A program made the translations under genes and the position numbers. Shown here in pieces: positions 12,123 to 23,875 of a DNA stretch of 64,000 nt; the first letter of the stretch is position 1; every line of letters begins with the position of its first letter. This DNA comes from Crotalaria pallida (Eukaryota > Streptophyta > Magnoliopsida > Fabales > Fabaceae). Under the pieces are notes generated by a model that was given only the letters and a program-made list of their open reading frames with translations, was not told the origin of the DNA and ran no database searches. The DNA is taken from the NCBI GenBank assembly GCA_037953625.1, contig CM075655.1, positions 119,357,001 through 119,421,000 on the forward strand, written 5' to 3'.

Positions 12123-12285
12123 CTATTTATTTTGAGCCAACGGACAGTGATGAAAAAGCAAGTCAATCTGAAACATTGATTTTGATAATTTGTACAAACC
12201 ATAAGCACCATTAGGATCAAAAGCAGCTTTTATATCCTCTAAATGATACATGATGGGAAGATAATTACTAATGTGCTTGCATATG
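12123..12285 (-). pseudogene. Candidate terminal exon of an unidentified gene (fragment)
   Basis: Downstream of a good acceptor (tatttatttcag, near 12286) the minus strand encodes YICKHISNYLPIMYHLEDIK followed by AAFDPNGAYGLYKLSKSMFQ and a stop. The segment is duplicated in inverted orientation at 10226-10345. Possible upstream exon pieces on the same strand (near 12430-12460 and 12550-12660) are open but unproven. The IKxxFDPNG pattern recalls C-termini of FAD-linked oxidases, but the match is too short to name the protein. Confidence 0.35.
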
Positions 12286-12897
12286 TACCTGAAATAAATA
12301 AATAAATAAATATAATACCCCCGAATCAAGGAAATTGGTATGTAGAATTTTGTTTTAAGCATAATAACAAAAAATAATTAAAAGAAAGAATATATTAAGC
12401 TACGACCCTTGACAATTTTTTACCAAATCTGCTCTTGTCATCCACAGGTGGCACCATAAACACTAACATCAAACTAATAATCCTAACAATTTAATGCAAG
12501 CAAAAACTCAGTCAATGTTTAAATAAAAAAGAAAGAAAGAAGAAGATATGACTAACGTACAAGAGGACTTTGGAGAGAGGAAGGAAGAAAATGGAGAATA
12601 AGATTAATGCAACGTTGAGGTGAATAGCTACAAGCCACAGTGTGAATTAGATGCTTAGTTCTTAAAAAAACTTTTCCCTTGAAGATAAAAAAAAAAAGGA
12701 AGGCTATAGTTACACTTTAGGATCAACAAAATCAAATTGTTTTTACTTGTTAAATATTTTTGAACGTGTACTTGTTTAATATTGGAGACAATCACTCGTG
12801 GCAAAACAGCTACTAAAATGATTTGCAAGAGGGTTAACCACTTAACCTACATGGACAGAGACACATGCATGCGCTCTCCATCAGTGGAAATCAGATA

Positions 12898-15811
12898 TCA
12901 ATCCTTCATTCCTAACTTGATATTTTGGACTTTAACTGATAATTCTAGCTTCTGCTCTTCAATGTCTTTTAAAATTGACAGCAAGTTGGACCTATAAACT
13001 TCACACTTCCTTCGAGCTCGATCGAGTTGACGAGACAACTTCTCAATTGTTCTGTCCTGGTCATCCTACAACAAAATTACAGACATCATTGGTGATTACA
13101 CGGAAGAAAATAAGAACAGATAGGACAACAAAACAGAATCAAGCACAACAATAATTTAACCAAATATTAAGGCAATCTTGTTAGGGAATATTTGGATGGA
13201 GGCGAAGCAGGGAGGTGAGGGTGATTTTCAAATAAATATTTTCCTTATTGCATAATTGTTTTTGTTCAAATGGTATATTATCACATAACATTCCAACCAC
13301 CTCTTCCAAACCTTTACATACATGTTATAATTTTCTCAAATTAAGAAAGGAAGAATTATCCTCGCCTCCTTTCCCCTCCATAGTCCTCATCTAAACATAC
13401 TATTGGATTCTATTTAGTTTGAAGAATCCCAAATACAGATTCCCAACCCCAAATATGAAAATCAAAAGATATATTTATATATATACTAGATACTCTAAAG
13501 TCCAGATCAAGAGCTATGTCTGATGCAGTTTGCCTTCAAATCAGCTGGCAATTTTAAGTTTTTAACTAGAACGAAAACTGCTATTTTAAATTACCGAACA
13601 GCAACAAACCTTAGATGAAGATTGTTGTGAATCAAATTGAGGATCACTATGACTTGTAGTTGCTTCATTGCTATGATGAATGTCTTCTTTACATGTTCCA
13701 TTTGAAATAACTAGCCTTCCACCATTCTTTGTTGCATGTGCCACTTTTTTTGCAGCCTCCTGAAGAGCACTCATAGCCACATCATAAACTTTCAGAGAGC
13801 TTACTCCCTTGTCAACAAACTTAAGTGCCTCATGACGAAGATTATTGTATCGGATAGTTAGAGAATCTAAAGCACCATTTAACAAATCAGTAGTATGGTC
13901 ATCTAACATGACACCACTTTTAGCATTCCTGGTCCATCTTTTTAAAATATAATGAGAAGGTAAAGTAAGAAGATTGGTCACCCTAAAAACAGTCAATATA
14001 TGTCTACAAACTAGACCACAAAACTCAAACATCTGGCAACTACAAGTAGCTTTTGCCTCAAAAAAGTTATATTTGACAACGTTGGCCCTATGAATTTCCC
14101 CATATTTGGCTACTCTATATGTAGTAATCATTTCTTCTTCATCTACTTTGTTCGCCAAGAAAGTTAATGTCTCAACCAACTCTTCTTGGAATTTGATAAA
14201 TAGTCTTCTCGTGTAAACTCCTGCTGCCTGTTTCTCCATAGGTGATGGAGTCTTCAAAACTGGAGCAGTATTTATTGAGTCATAATCTGCTTTGACTTCT
14301 TTCTCATAACGGCTTTCCAACGCCTTCTCATACTGCTTAACAAAAAGCTGAAGTGTTGTTGACGCATTGATATATCCGTCAAAGTAAGAATTAATGCTAT
14401 CACTTCGTTGTGTTATTGACATTTCTGCAAAAAATGTGTCCCTCAAGTACACCGGAACCCACTGCCGCCTATCACCATAAATTGCTTGGAGCCATTCATG
14501 TTCTCTGAGATGATAACAGTCAATTAGAGAGGACCAACAGGACTCAAACTCCTCAACGGACTCTGTCAGGTTAACACAATTATGGAGGTCAGCTTCAAAA
14601 TAAGGGTGTTCGAAAAGAACATGAGACAGCTTCTCTTGGCATTCTTTGAAAATGTGCCACTTGCAGAACCGATGACGGGCATCAGGAAAGACATGGTCGA
14701 TTGCTGAACGAATCACCCTGTCATGATCAGTCGTAATAGAAACTGGAGATCGCCCTGACATTGCTTCAAGCCACGTTTTGAACAGCCAGATAAAAGATGT
14801 CTCGGATTCATTTATCAGAAAAGCACAACCAAATAATACAGGCTGTCCATGATGATTTACTCCAGTGAAAGGTGCAAAAGGCAATCTATAGCGATTCGAC
14901 CTATATGTAGTGTCAAAGGTAACAGTGTCACCAAAATAAGTGTAGTTAGTCCTGGCCTTAGGATCAACCCATAAAACATTGCTCGTGCAATTATCTTCAT
15001 CACACTGTACAGCAAAGAAAAATGAAGGATTCTCTTCTTGTTTGCTATTCAAGTAATCCAAGAGGATTTGAGTGTCACCTCCAAGGGTCCTTTGCCTACT
15101 GCTCCTCATATAATTCCTACAGTCACGCTCAGTGAAACCAATATTACTAATTCCACCATATTCTTTGATAAGTGCAGACATAATTCCACTGGGCCCTATA
15201 CCAGCACCCTGCAAAGTATCAATTAACGACTTAGCTGGACCTGAAACATGGCGGTGAGAGCGAAGGCAATGCACCTTATCTGGCGGAACTAGCTCGTGGT
15301 TATGTTCCTTGACAAAGGAAGAAACAATCCAACTGCCAGAATCTTGAATTTTCACAACCAATATGGCCTTGCATCCAACACGGGATTCGGCACGAGCCCG
15401 CTTCACTCTGCCTTCAAGAGAATGCTTCTCCTTCTCGACACGGAAACCTTCTTTGGCACACACAAAGGACCTCTGAATTATAGCACCATCGCGCCTGGAG
15501 CGACGAGACATACTCACTCGCGTACTAAAACCAACACGGCGAGCATAGGAATTATAAAAGGCCTTAGCAGCCTCTTCTGATTCAAACTCCATACCCTGAT
15601 AAGGTTCAAGGTTTGTGTCCACTCCAGGGATACAAGGTCCCATAGCAGCAACTACACCGGAAGTACCAACAGCATCAGGGCCATCGTAACCATTAACAAT
15701 GTCATCATCATAATCAATAGGGTTCTCGATGTCAAAGCCAGCATCACCCCCCAAACCAATCATATCAAATTCAATGACCTCGTTGCTCATAGTCAGAGGT
15801 TCAAACTCCAT
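12898..15811 (-). CDS. FRS5: FHY3/FAR1-family protein, FAR1-RELATED SEQUENCE 5-like
   Basis: Exon 1 is 15811-13610 and ends TCATCTAAG|GTTTGT. Exon 2 is 13065-12898 after tttgttgtag, encoding a Lys/Glu-rich coiled tail (IEKLSRQL, KCEVYRSNLLSILKDIEEQK) and TGA, for about 789 aa, close to the family's length. Order: acidic N-terminus; FAR1 DNA-binding domain at residues 76-172 (ligands such as C118, C147, H170, H172); MULE-type transposase domain from about residue 285 (VTFDTTYRSNRYRLPFAPF, ITTDHD, HRFCKWHIF); SWIM zinc finger (CSCQMFEFCGLVCRH); coiled coil. FHY3/FAR1 proteins are nuclear transcription factors domesticated from Mutator-like transposases; FRS5 itself is poorly characterised. Met8 (MSNEVIEFD) is an alternative start, because the related Arabidopsis protein begins there. 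If exon 1 were read through, it would stop after VCCCSVI, so the splice matters. Confidence 0.95.
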
Positions 15812-16450
15812 TTTACAGAAAACACCCCAATAATCAAATTAACATCAACATCTCGTCAAGACAAGAACTTTACTGAAAAATCGGAGACCCAAATGGCAAA
15901 AAACAAATGGGTACAAAAGCATAAATGCAATTGAAACAAAAGAAAGTAAAAATTCATCAAACCCAATCATCCTCATACTTCATAACTCAAGTGAATGAAT
16001 AATAAAGTTTAAGTTCTATGGTGCCATCACAAATGAAAATGAATACATGATTAGACTAGCTAAAATAGAAATGCGAAAATGAAATGGGCATGAATACGCG
16101 GGAGACGAGTTATTAAGAACAAAAATCAATAAATAAATAAATAAATAAATAAAGGAATATAAAAAGGTAAAGGTAAGAAAAATGAAAAGGGCGAACCGGA
16201 TGTTGAAAATGAAAGGAGAAGAGAGTGGATGGTGAAGGTGAATGAAAGTAGGAAGAGAGAAGAGGGATTGTATTTCACAGTAATTAGTATTTGAGTGGAA
16301 GCAAGTTTGGGTTTTTTGGTGAGGAAAGTGAGCGATGAGGAGCAGAAACAGCAACAGACAGTGTGTTCGATAGTGGAATCCAAAAGGCTAAGAGAGTGAG
16401 AGTGACATTAGCAGTGTTCTGATGAAGAAGAAGATTTTGCTTCTTCTTTC
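15812..16450 (-). promoter_or_regulatory. 5' UTR and promoter region of the FRS5-like gene
   Basis: On the minus strand this is a pyrimidine-rich leader (ttctttcttcttcttc-type runs near 16420-16460) and a taaataaataaataaata repeat at 16128-16153. Open frames here are pyrimidine-driven and not coding. A 5' UTR intron is possible but not proven. Confidence 0.45.
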
Positions 16451-17440
16451 TTTCTTTTCTTTTTCACAGAAAAACTAAATTTGGTGGTTAAAAAAATTGT
16501 TTTGTTCTTATTGCGTGGATAAAGGCTGGACTAAAATAAATCACGTTTTTTTTTTTTTTCCGAAACCAGTTGATCTTTGAATTTTACATTTTTTGTGGTG
16601 CAACTAATCCACTTCATATCCATGAACTGAGCAGTCTTTAGATGCTCTCCAGGAATTGTTACCTCAATTGGACGTTCAGCCAATTTCACTAAGGCAATCC
16701 ACTTGGATAAAATCACAAGTTTCTAAATTATATTTTTTAATGACTTTTCATCCCATTTATTTTTTAAAAGCAATTGTTACCATTTATCTTGATAAAAAAA
16801 ATAATTTACATCACAAGATATTTTCTTACAAAAATGTGCACCAACACTTTTTACAAAATTTTGTTACCATCGACAAGATTTGGTATAAATTGTACATGAC
16901 TATTTTCTTTAAATATGATATTAATAATTTGATTTTAGTTATGTGTATAAAAAAAATTGTTAATAGAGATAAACCCCTCTCGAGCACAAAAAAATTATCG
17001 TTAACAATGTCACAACTTTTGTTAATGGTAAAAGTGGAAATCGAACATTATCTACGATATTAGAGTTTCGAATTTTGAAACTGACACTTCAAAAGATTTT
17101 AAAACCATAACATGAGACAATTGAATTTTCGAGGTTCTCGATCCAGGATAATTTTTTTATATATAAAAAAATTGCAAATATAATTGAATGTCTTTATTTT
17201 TACTGAATTTTGTGTTGTTGGCTTGATTTCAATTAGGATCATTGTTCTTGTCATGACACTAGCGTAGTTCTTGCACATGTAACTCATAATTTCTTAACTA
17301 TGGTGGGTAGAAAATCTGAGTGGAGAACTTTAACAATTTATTGATGTATGTAATGCAAGTCAAAGTTAAGATTATTTAGGTAGTACAATTACCTTTATAT
17401 AATAACCATAATGAAGCAATCGAATAGTTTATGAGATAAG
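16451..17440. other. Intergenic, no gene seen
   Basis: The stretch is AT-rich with no family-matching frame. The long frame at 16656-17063 is low-complexity (Lys, Asn, Ile, Phe) and has no recognisable domain. Confidence 0.5.
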
Positions 17441-17442
17441 AG

Positions 17443-17675
17443 CAGTGGCGGAGCTTGCAACAAATTGTATCGGTATTTATACATAAAACATGTTTTAGTA
17501 TAGTGGTATGTTATCTTTTAAAGCACTAAAGGATCCAAAGTTCGATTCCGTGGAACTTCTGATGAATATAAGAAGCCCATTACCGATGCACCAGGTACAA
17601 TACGATGTCGATGGGTGCTACTAATATACATATATATTTAGTTTAAAAATTTGAGGCTGAAAAGCTCCGCCTCTG
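17443..17675. mobile_element. hAT-type MITE
   Basis: The element is 233 bp with ends cagtggcggagctt and aaagctccgcctctg, flanked by a perfect 8-bp TSD gataagag (17435-17442 and 17676-17683). The CAGTGGCGGAGC terminus and 8-bp TSD are typical of plant hAT elements. No coding capacity. Confidence 0.9.
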
Positions 17676-19171
17676 GATAAGAGTGAGAGAATTTTTTATC
17701 CAATCATGGTGATAGAATACAAGAACGTCTTCAATGAGAAAACTTTCAATGAATTATCCGTATATCCATGCGCGCGCAAATGCAATGTATGTTTAAATTA
17801 TTTGGATTACACGATTACCTTAATAGTATAAAAGTGATAACGAATCAATAATGGAGTAGCTCATGATCTTCACATTAATTAAGTACTCATGTGATCCTCA
17901 TTAGAGAGAATCATGAAATCAAGGAATAAGAAAATGGATATGAAAATGATGCTGATATGGCTATTACAAACGTGTGCATTTGTTATATGTTGATAATGCG
18001 GTTATGATGTTTACCTTGTCATTCCCAAATACTTGGATCAAGTAGTCTGTTCCATAACATCTAATTATATCCTTAATTTTGGTCTTTCTAGCTTGGCCTA
18101 ATTGCTTGGCCATTGGAGCTTGGATAATATCCTTAAAGTAATTAGCTTCGCTTACTAGTCTGATCCACTAAAGGATAATGTTGTATTGCCGATGGGCGAT
18201 GAGACAACCGATTCGCTATAGTTTTAAAACATGAATCGCTCTAACCAATCGAACCATGTAATCCATGATGTTTGTTCACATGGTTGCATCTTTTAACCTA
18301 AAACAACAATACCATCATTTTTAACCCACATGCACCTAATTATGCCACGTATTTCAAATGCAAGGTGACATGTGTGGAGCATTAATATCATTAAAAATAT
18401 AAAAATGGTAAGAAAAAAGAGAAAAAGTCTTAAAAAATTTACAAGAATCGATAGTTAGAATTATATTGCTTGTCGGGAAAAATTAAAATGAGATAGTTCT
18501 GTTCATCAAAAAAACACTACTGGAGTTGAACCATGTTTTTGAATATAGATATATAGATTAGCTATTTTTATCTAGTTAGATAGTTGGTTGGTGTTAATCA
18601 CTGCACTCAATTGCAAATTATTATAGTTTATTACCAGTTTTTAGGTAATTTTGAGATAAAAGTAATATTTCCCCAAAGGAAATAATAATAAAAAAAAATT
18701 AAATATCAAAATGGTTCATATAAATATTGACTTGTTTAAAATAATTCTCTATAATTTTTTTTTTTTAGAGTTTGACCTCTACCTTTTTTTATTTTGGTTC
18801 CGGATAAAAAAGATGTAACATATATGAATTACTGCTTATATCATCTTTTATAGTACTAAAGAAGTATCATATAAGTAATAAAGATAGGAAAGTAGATTAT
18901 TAGGTGAGGCATTACCAAAATACATCTCATGATAAATTGATAGTACATCAATACATGGTCTATTGTTACATATTTACATACACACTTACTCTCATATAAT
19001 TTTACAGATTTTTTTTTGTATTTGAAGAGGCTAGCTTATAAAATAACGTATCGTATAAGTGTATAATAACCAGTACAACCCTGGCTGAAAAGAAGGAACT
19101 TAAGGTAAAAAAATAGAAATCAAACCAATGATTATTATAACTAAATAATAACTAAAAGAATGGATTCAAAA
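17676..19171. other. Intergenic between hAT MITE and the PILS gene
   Basis: No gene is seen. The 3' UTR of the PILS gene probably lies at its right end. A stretch at 18700-18740 resembles the arm of the fold-back repeat at 62495-62945 (ttaaatatcaaaatggtt). Confidence 0.45.
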
Positions 19172-20910
19172 TCATGACACCAGCCACATGAAGTAGGTTG
19201 ACCAGAGTGTAACTGCAACTGAGGCCAAAGCATATGTCCATAACATGATAACAGAACATTCACTTTCACCAGCTCCGAACAATTGGGCAATGGTGGCTGA
19301 AAAGGGAAAGTAAATGTATGTGAAATTAACATGATACATATTATAGATATACTAAGAGCATATTAGTCATCAATTTGACTAGCATTAATTATGATACTGT
19401 GTAGTGAGATATTTGAATCAGATTATATGTATATCAAGAACAATTGTACTACCTCACTACATTATTGTTATGAAGAAAAAACTATACAAAGTAGAATTTT
19501 GGTACCTATAGCCATTGCTGGCGGGAGTGCATATTGAAGGAGAAGCATAAACTGATATAAGGGATCAGGTTGCACCAGACCCAATTGTGTTGCCCCTTTA
19601 ATAATTACAATACCCAAAATGGGCAAGACAATATATCTCACTATTATAATTCCTATAACTGTCCACACTGGAGTAGATGCTCCCTTCAAGCCTGGTCCAG
19701 TCATCCATGAACAAAAAATTTGCTTATCATGCACCCAAGAGAAAACAAAATTTGAGCCAATACTATATATAAAACTTTTACCTTTACGGAGGTTTGCTCC
19801 CATCACAAGTGTGATAGCTGGAATGGCTGCATCACTGCATGTATATAACACACAATATTAGGAAATAAAACTGCTTAAGAAAGGTTCAAGTGAATTCTGT
19901 GATCAACAATGAAATGCAATAATTATGTAAAGTTTTCATCTTTTAGGTCCTTCAATTTCAGCCAAAAGCAGCAAACAAGGGTCTTTAAACCTTTGGGCTT
20001 GGACAAACACAAGACACATATTTTGGCCATTTTGACATGTAAAATGTACATGTACTCCTTCTCGTTTGAAAGCACAGGAGAGCAAGTGCCTTGATCCTTT
20101 TTATAAACACTTTGACCAATTTTTAATGACACAGGGATTCCTATTTAGTATTTTTTAAGTATCAATATTAATTATAGGGGTAAGTTTGAAAAGTCTTAAT
20201 TATATTACAAGTCCTTGAAGTTTGGGATACTTTTGTCACATACCCTTATTCTTATTTTTTCAATTTCTGACTGCCCAAAGTTACTTCTGGGTTTGTCATA
20301 TACCCCTACTACCAATTCTGGCTAATTTTGCTGACATGTAACATCGGAATTCTGGTCAAACGCAGGAGGTTAGGCACGTGGTGCCCGTGAGTGAAGATCT
20401 TTTTTTTCTTTAAATTAAAAAAATAAAAAACTTAATATTTTTATATTTTTAGTTAAATAAAAAAAAGGATTGAAGAGAGGTTGTTTTCGCTGACCAGGAT
20501 TCCGATGTTACATGTCAACAAAATTGACCAGAATTGATAGTGGGGGTATATGACAAACCCAGGAGTAACTTCAAGAAGTCAGACATTAAAAAATAAGAAT
20601 AAGAATATCTAACAAAAGTACCTCAAACTTTAAGGGCATAATTAAGCCTTTTGAAAAAGTATACTCCTCTAATATAAGAAAAATAAGATATATTTATCTT
20701 GGTTTCAAATATAAGAAAAAATTAACTAACTTTTTATTTTCAATACAATTATTCCTAAAATATTCATAAAAAATACTCCCTTCGGCTTAAATTATAAGCA
20801 AAAATAACTAATTTTACACTTATTAAGAAAATTAATTGATTATATTTAAAATGATTATATTTTTTATGAATTTGAGAAATTAAATACATTCGAACTCATT
20901 GTGAATTCGG

Positions 20911-20962
<52 letters not shown>

Positions 20963-23875
20963 AGATAATAAGGAATACCAAATGTTATCCATTATGATGT
21001 CACTAACCATATTAACTTAACTTTTATTCCATATGCAAATCTACTTCAAGTGCTTTCAAACTTATTAGATAATGTAAAGCAATTAAATATACTATCAAAC
21101 CATTACATTAAAAAAAAATGAAGCTAAAGTAATCCTCCTCCGAAAGATTAAGTTTTGGGATGCATACCCCACCATGGAAACAGAGTCTTCAACCACATGA
21201 AGTGGAGCATCGCTCCCAATAATGAAAGTACGTAGTTGTGGGACTAGACCAATAATAAATCCAATAATCTGTATAAAGAAAGCATATTTCAGAGAATAAG
21301 CATGATTATTGCACTCTTATATCACATTGCAGAGTGTTATATAAATAAATACTCCACATTGTGGTGAGAACCTGATATATAAACTTATAAAGGGCTCTTG
21401 TACTGAAAGCTTAAAAGTATCTTGGTGGCAGAAACAAGTGCATTTCATATTTACTATATTTGCATTGCACTAACATAAGTGCACACATTGGCAAAAAAAA
21501 AAATGGTCTCTAGATTTCAAAGGAAATGAACATTGTATCATACCGCTCCCAGAGTTGATGGCGCAAATATGCCTTGGAAATTGGGGTTGCCTAAAATCGC
21601 GCTCAACTTGTGCTTGATTCTATCTGAGATTGATACCTGCAATAATCACATTTCTAGTCATTCCACAAACTGAAAAGAAAGAAATTTAGAACATTATTGT
21701 GTGACTTTTATTAGGTGAACATTATTGCTCTAGTGATGCATGCATAATTGATAATTTATTGACCATAAGTTAGGCTTTTCTTTTAATACATATGAAACAA
21801 GCTCGGGTAATTGGTAAGATAATTAATGCAAAGGTATTTGGATTTTCGAAATATACAATGTATTAAGACATCTACTGATTAGATTACTGTCCTTTCCCTT
21901 TGATTAGCATAGTAGATATTTTGAAATGGAAGTTTATAGCAACCTTCTTTTCCTTTTCCTCAGATTCTTCGGATGAAAGGAGTAGGGCGTATGCATCATC
22001 CGCGTCGCCTTTTGCTGGACTTTCGGGTTCGAAGAGTTCCTCTGGCAGTGATTCTAATATCTCCCCTGAAGCCTGTATATTGATGGAGGCGCTACTATTA
22101 TGACGTTCTTTGTGGACTTTACTTGAGGAAATCCGCATTATGTTGTAAACATAACACCATATGAAAATAGCTCCAATCTACATACAGTTTCGCCAATGAA
22201 TACCAGTTATCAAATGAAAAAAGAAAAAATTATAGCAAAATATTTTTTTTTTCCAATTGTTTGGTTGGATAACTGCACATTAGTACAATAGTACCTAGTA
22301 GCAACAATTGTAGTAATTTGTAAATTCAGAAATAGTATGAGAGGAGCTAATGAAGTTACATACTGCCATAGAAAGTGAAGCATAGCCCATCCCATATTTA
22401 TGGCAGATATCAGGATCTCCGAAAGGACTACTTTTATCTTTACATATAGCTGGCAGAATGATTATAGGCAGGTTTCCTAAGTTTCCTGTTCATATCAATT
22501 GAAATGATGAGCTCAATAAAAGATGCATTAGGTAACAATTGATGCTACAACGTCAACCTTAGATAAAAGATGAAACATTTTAAATATAATGCAGGTTGTG
22601 AGACAGAACATATGCAAGAAATAAGATGTTTTGATAGCTTTTGATTAACTTTCTTTTGTGCATAAAATAAGAGACCTTTCACTTAGAACATGCAGAATAT
22701 TTGAAAATCCAATTAATGCCCCCATTTCTGTTTAAAAACTTGTTCACTAATGATATTTCAGTTTGCATAGCTGTGTCCAATATTGGCTGGGTTGAAACAT
22801 AAGCAAATGGAATTCCTGTGAAACTTATCCTTTCCATGAAGCTTTTTTTTTACCTGTTTTGAGAATCTGCATATCTATGTGAGGAGTAAAGTTCAGTCTT
22901 AGATAAAGGAACAAAATACAATATAATCAGGAAAATAAGCATGTGTCAAGTTACTGAAGGCAATTAGTTCCTTAGTTAAGTTAGAATTTCTTTTACTCTT
23001 CAAATTGCCAATTGCTTATAGAGATAAATGAGATTTCTAATACCATTACACCAGGATATGTTGATGAATTTAAGATTGCTCAGATTCACAATTATTCATT
23101 GTTAGTGTCAAGAAGGAGAAACTATTGCATGACACAGTAACAATTATGGACACACGTCATGTTGCTATTGGCCGTGCAATAATTTATGGTCAAGAAACTA
23201 AGGTTTCTAGAGGAAAAAAACACAGTGAAAACTTCCCACATATTTCATGTCTGGTTTCCTCATTTATTTGTCAAGCGAAGGGAATAATTACCTGCAGAGC
23301 AGACACCCAAGACTAGGCCTTCTATGTTTTTGGGAGGCCTTGTGATTTTGACAACGATCCATCCTAAGGCTGAGCCTATTATAAATGTACCAAGAATGTT
23401 GACTGGCATGAACCACCTAAATAGACAACCAAAAATGTAACAAAACATAAATTTAAATGGAAGATAAAACCATTCCTTAAATTAAAAGTATCGGTTTATG
23501 GTTTGCTTTTATTGGATATTTGACCAAAAATCTGAATCAAATCAATGCTCACAATGAAACAAAGTTCTCAAAAGTAATGGTCTCTGCCAAATTGCCACCC
23601 ACCAGTGCAGGATTAAACACATAATGCACAAGCTGTCACAGAAGAAGCACTGTTGTTAGTAACATAGATAGATAGAAAATTAGAAATAAGAAAGAAAAGA
23701 AACTTTATGTTAAGCATTGAAGGAATAGCAAGCTAGTTACATGATTCACTTGAATCCTTGCATCCTTTCCCAATAAATTAATGTTATCCAGTGCAAGTAA
23801 TAAGCCAACTGCAGTGACTATTAATATTTTGATCACAGGCAAAGAGGCAACATAAAAGAGCTCCAGAAGCTTCAT
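19172..23875 (-). CDS. PILS: PIN-LIKES (PILS) auxin transport facilitator
   Basis: Ten exons on the minus strand: 23875-23741, 23632-23553, 23416-23292, 22485-22364, 22177-21944, 21636-21544, 21268-21168, 19834-19782, 19691-19506, 19296-19172. All borders are GT-AG and phases agree, giving 417 aa, the usual PILS length. PILS proteins sit in the ER membrane and hold auxin in the ER, limiting nuclear auxin signalling. N-terminal membrane block: MKLLELFYVASLPVIKILIV, HYVFNPALVGGNL, WFMPVNILGTFIIGSALGW, TRPP, GNLPIIILPAICKDK. An 78-residue hydrophilic loop (exon 5, Ser/Glu-rich, SSEESEEKEKK) separates it from the C-terminal block: FAPSTLGAIIGFIIGLVPQL, VVEDSVSMVGDAAIPAITLV, MGANL, LQYALPPAMAIATIAQLFGA, GESECSVIMLWTYALASV. 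Intron 7 (19835-21167) carries a Mutator-type MITE, a Stowaway fragment and an (AT)n tract. Which PILS clade is not settled. Confidence 0.95.
20193..20648. mobile_element. Mutator-type fold-back MITE, copy 1 (in PILS intron 7)
   Basis: Ends are gtcttaattatattacaagt and, at the right, gggcataattaagcc. Flanks are gtttgaaaa (20184-20192) and ttttgaaaa (20649-20657), an 8/9 match to a 9-bp TSD. Inner arms form a long fold-back: the block ttacttctgggtttgtcata ... catgtaacatcggaat on the left is repeated inverted on the right. Same family as 41293-41831 and 59730-60236. Confidence 0.85.
20776..20895 (+). mobile_element. Truncated Stowaway-like MITE, copy C
   Basis: It begins ctcccttcggcttaaattat after TA and follows copy A for about 100 bp, then is lost next to an (AT)n tract. 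No right end was found. Confidence 0.6.
20912..20959 (+). repeat. (AT)n microsatellite in PILS intron 7
   Basis: About 24 uninterrupted TA units. Probably length-variable. Confidence 0.9.

Noticed and set aside
15038..15580. Plus-strand frames inside the FRS5-like gene
   Set aside because: Antisense shadows of exon 1; the sense frame has clear domains.
17443..17675. tRNA-like motif aagttcgattccg inside the hAT MITE
   Set aside because: There is no cloverleaf partner and the unit is bounded by hAT ends with an exact 8-bp TSD.
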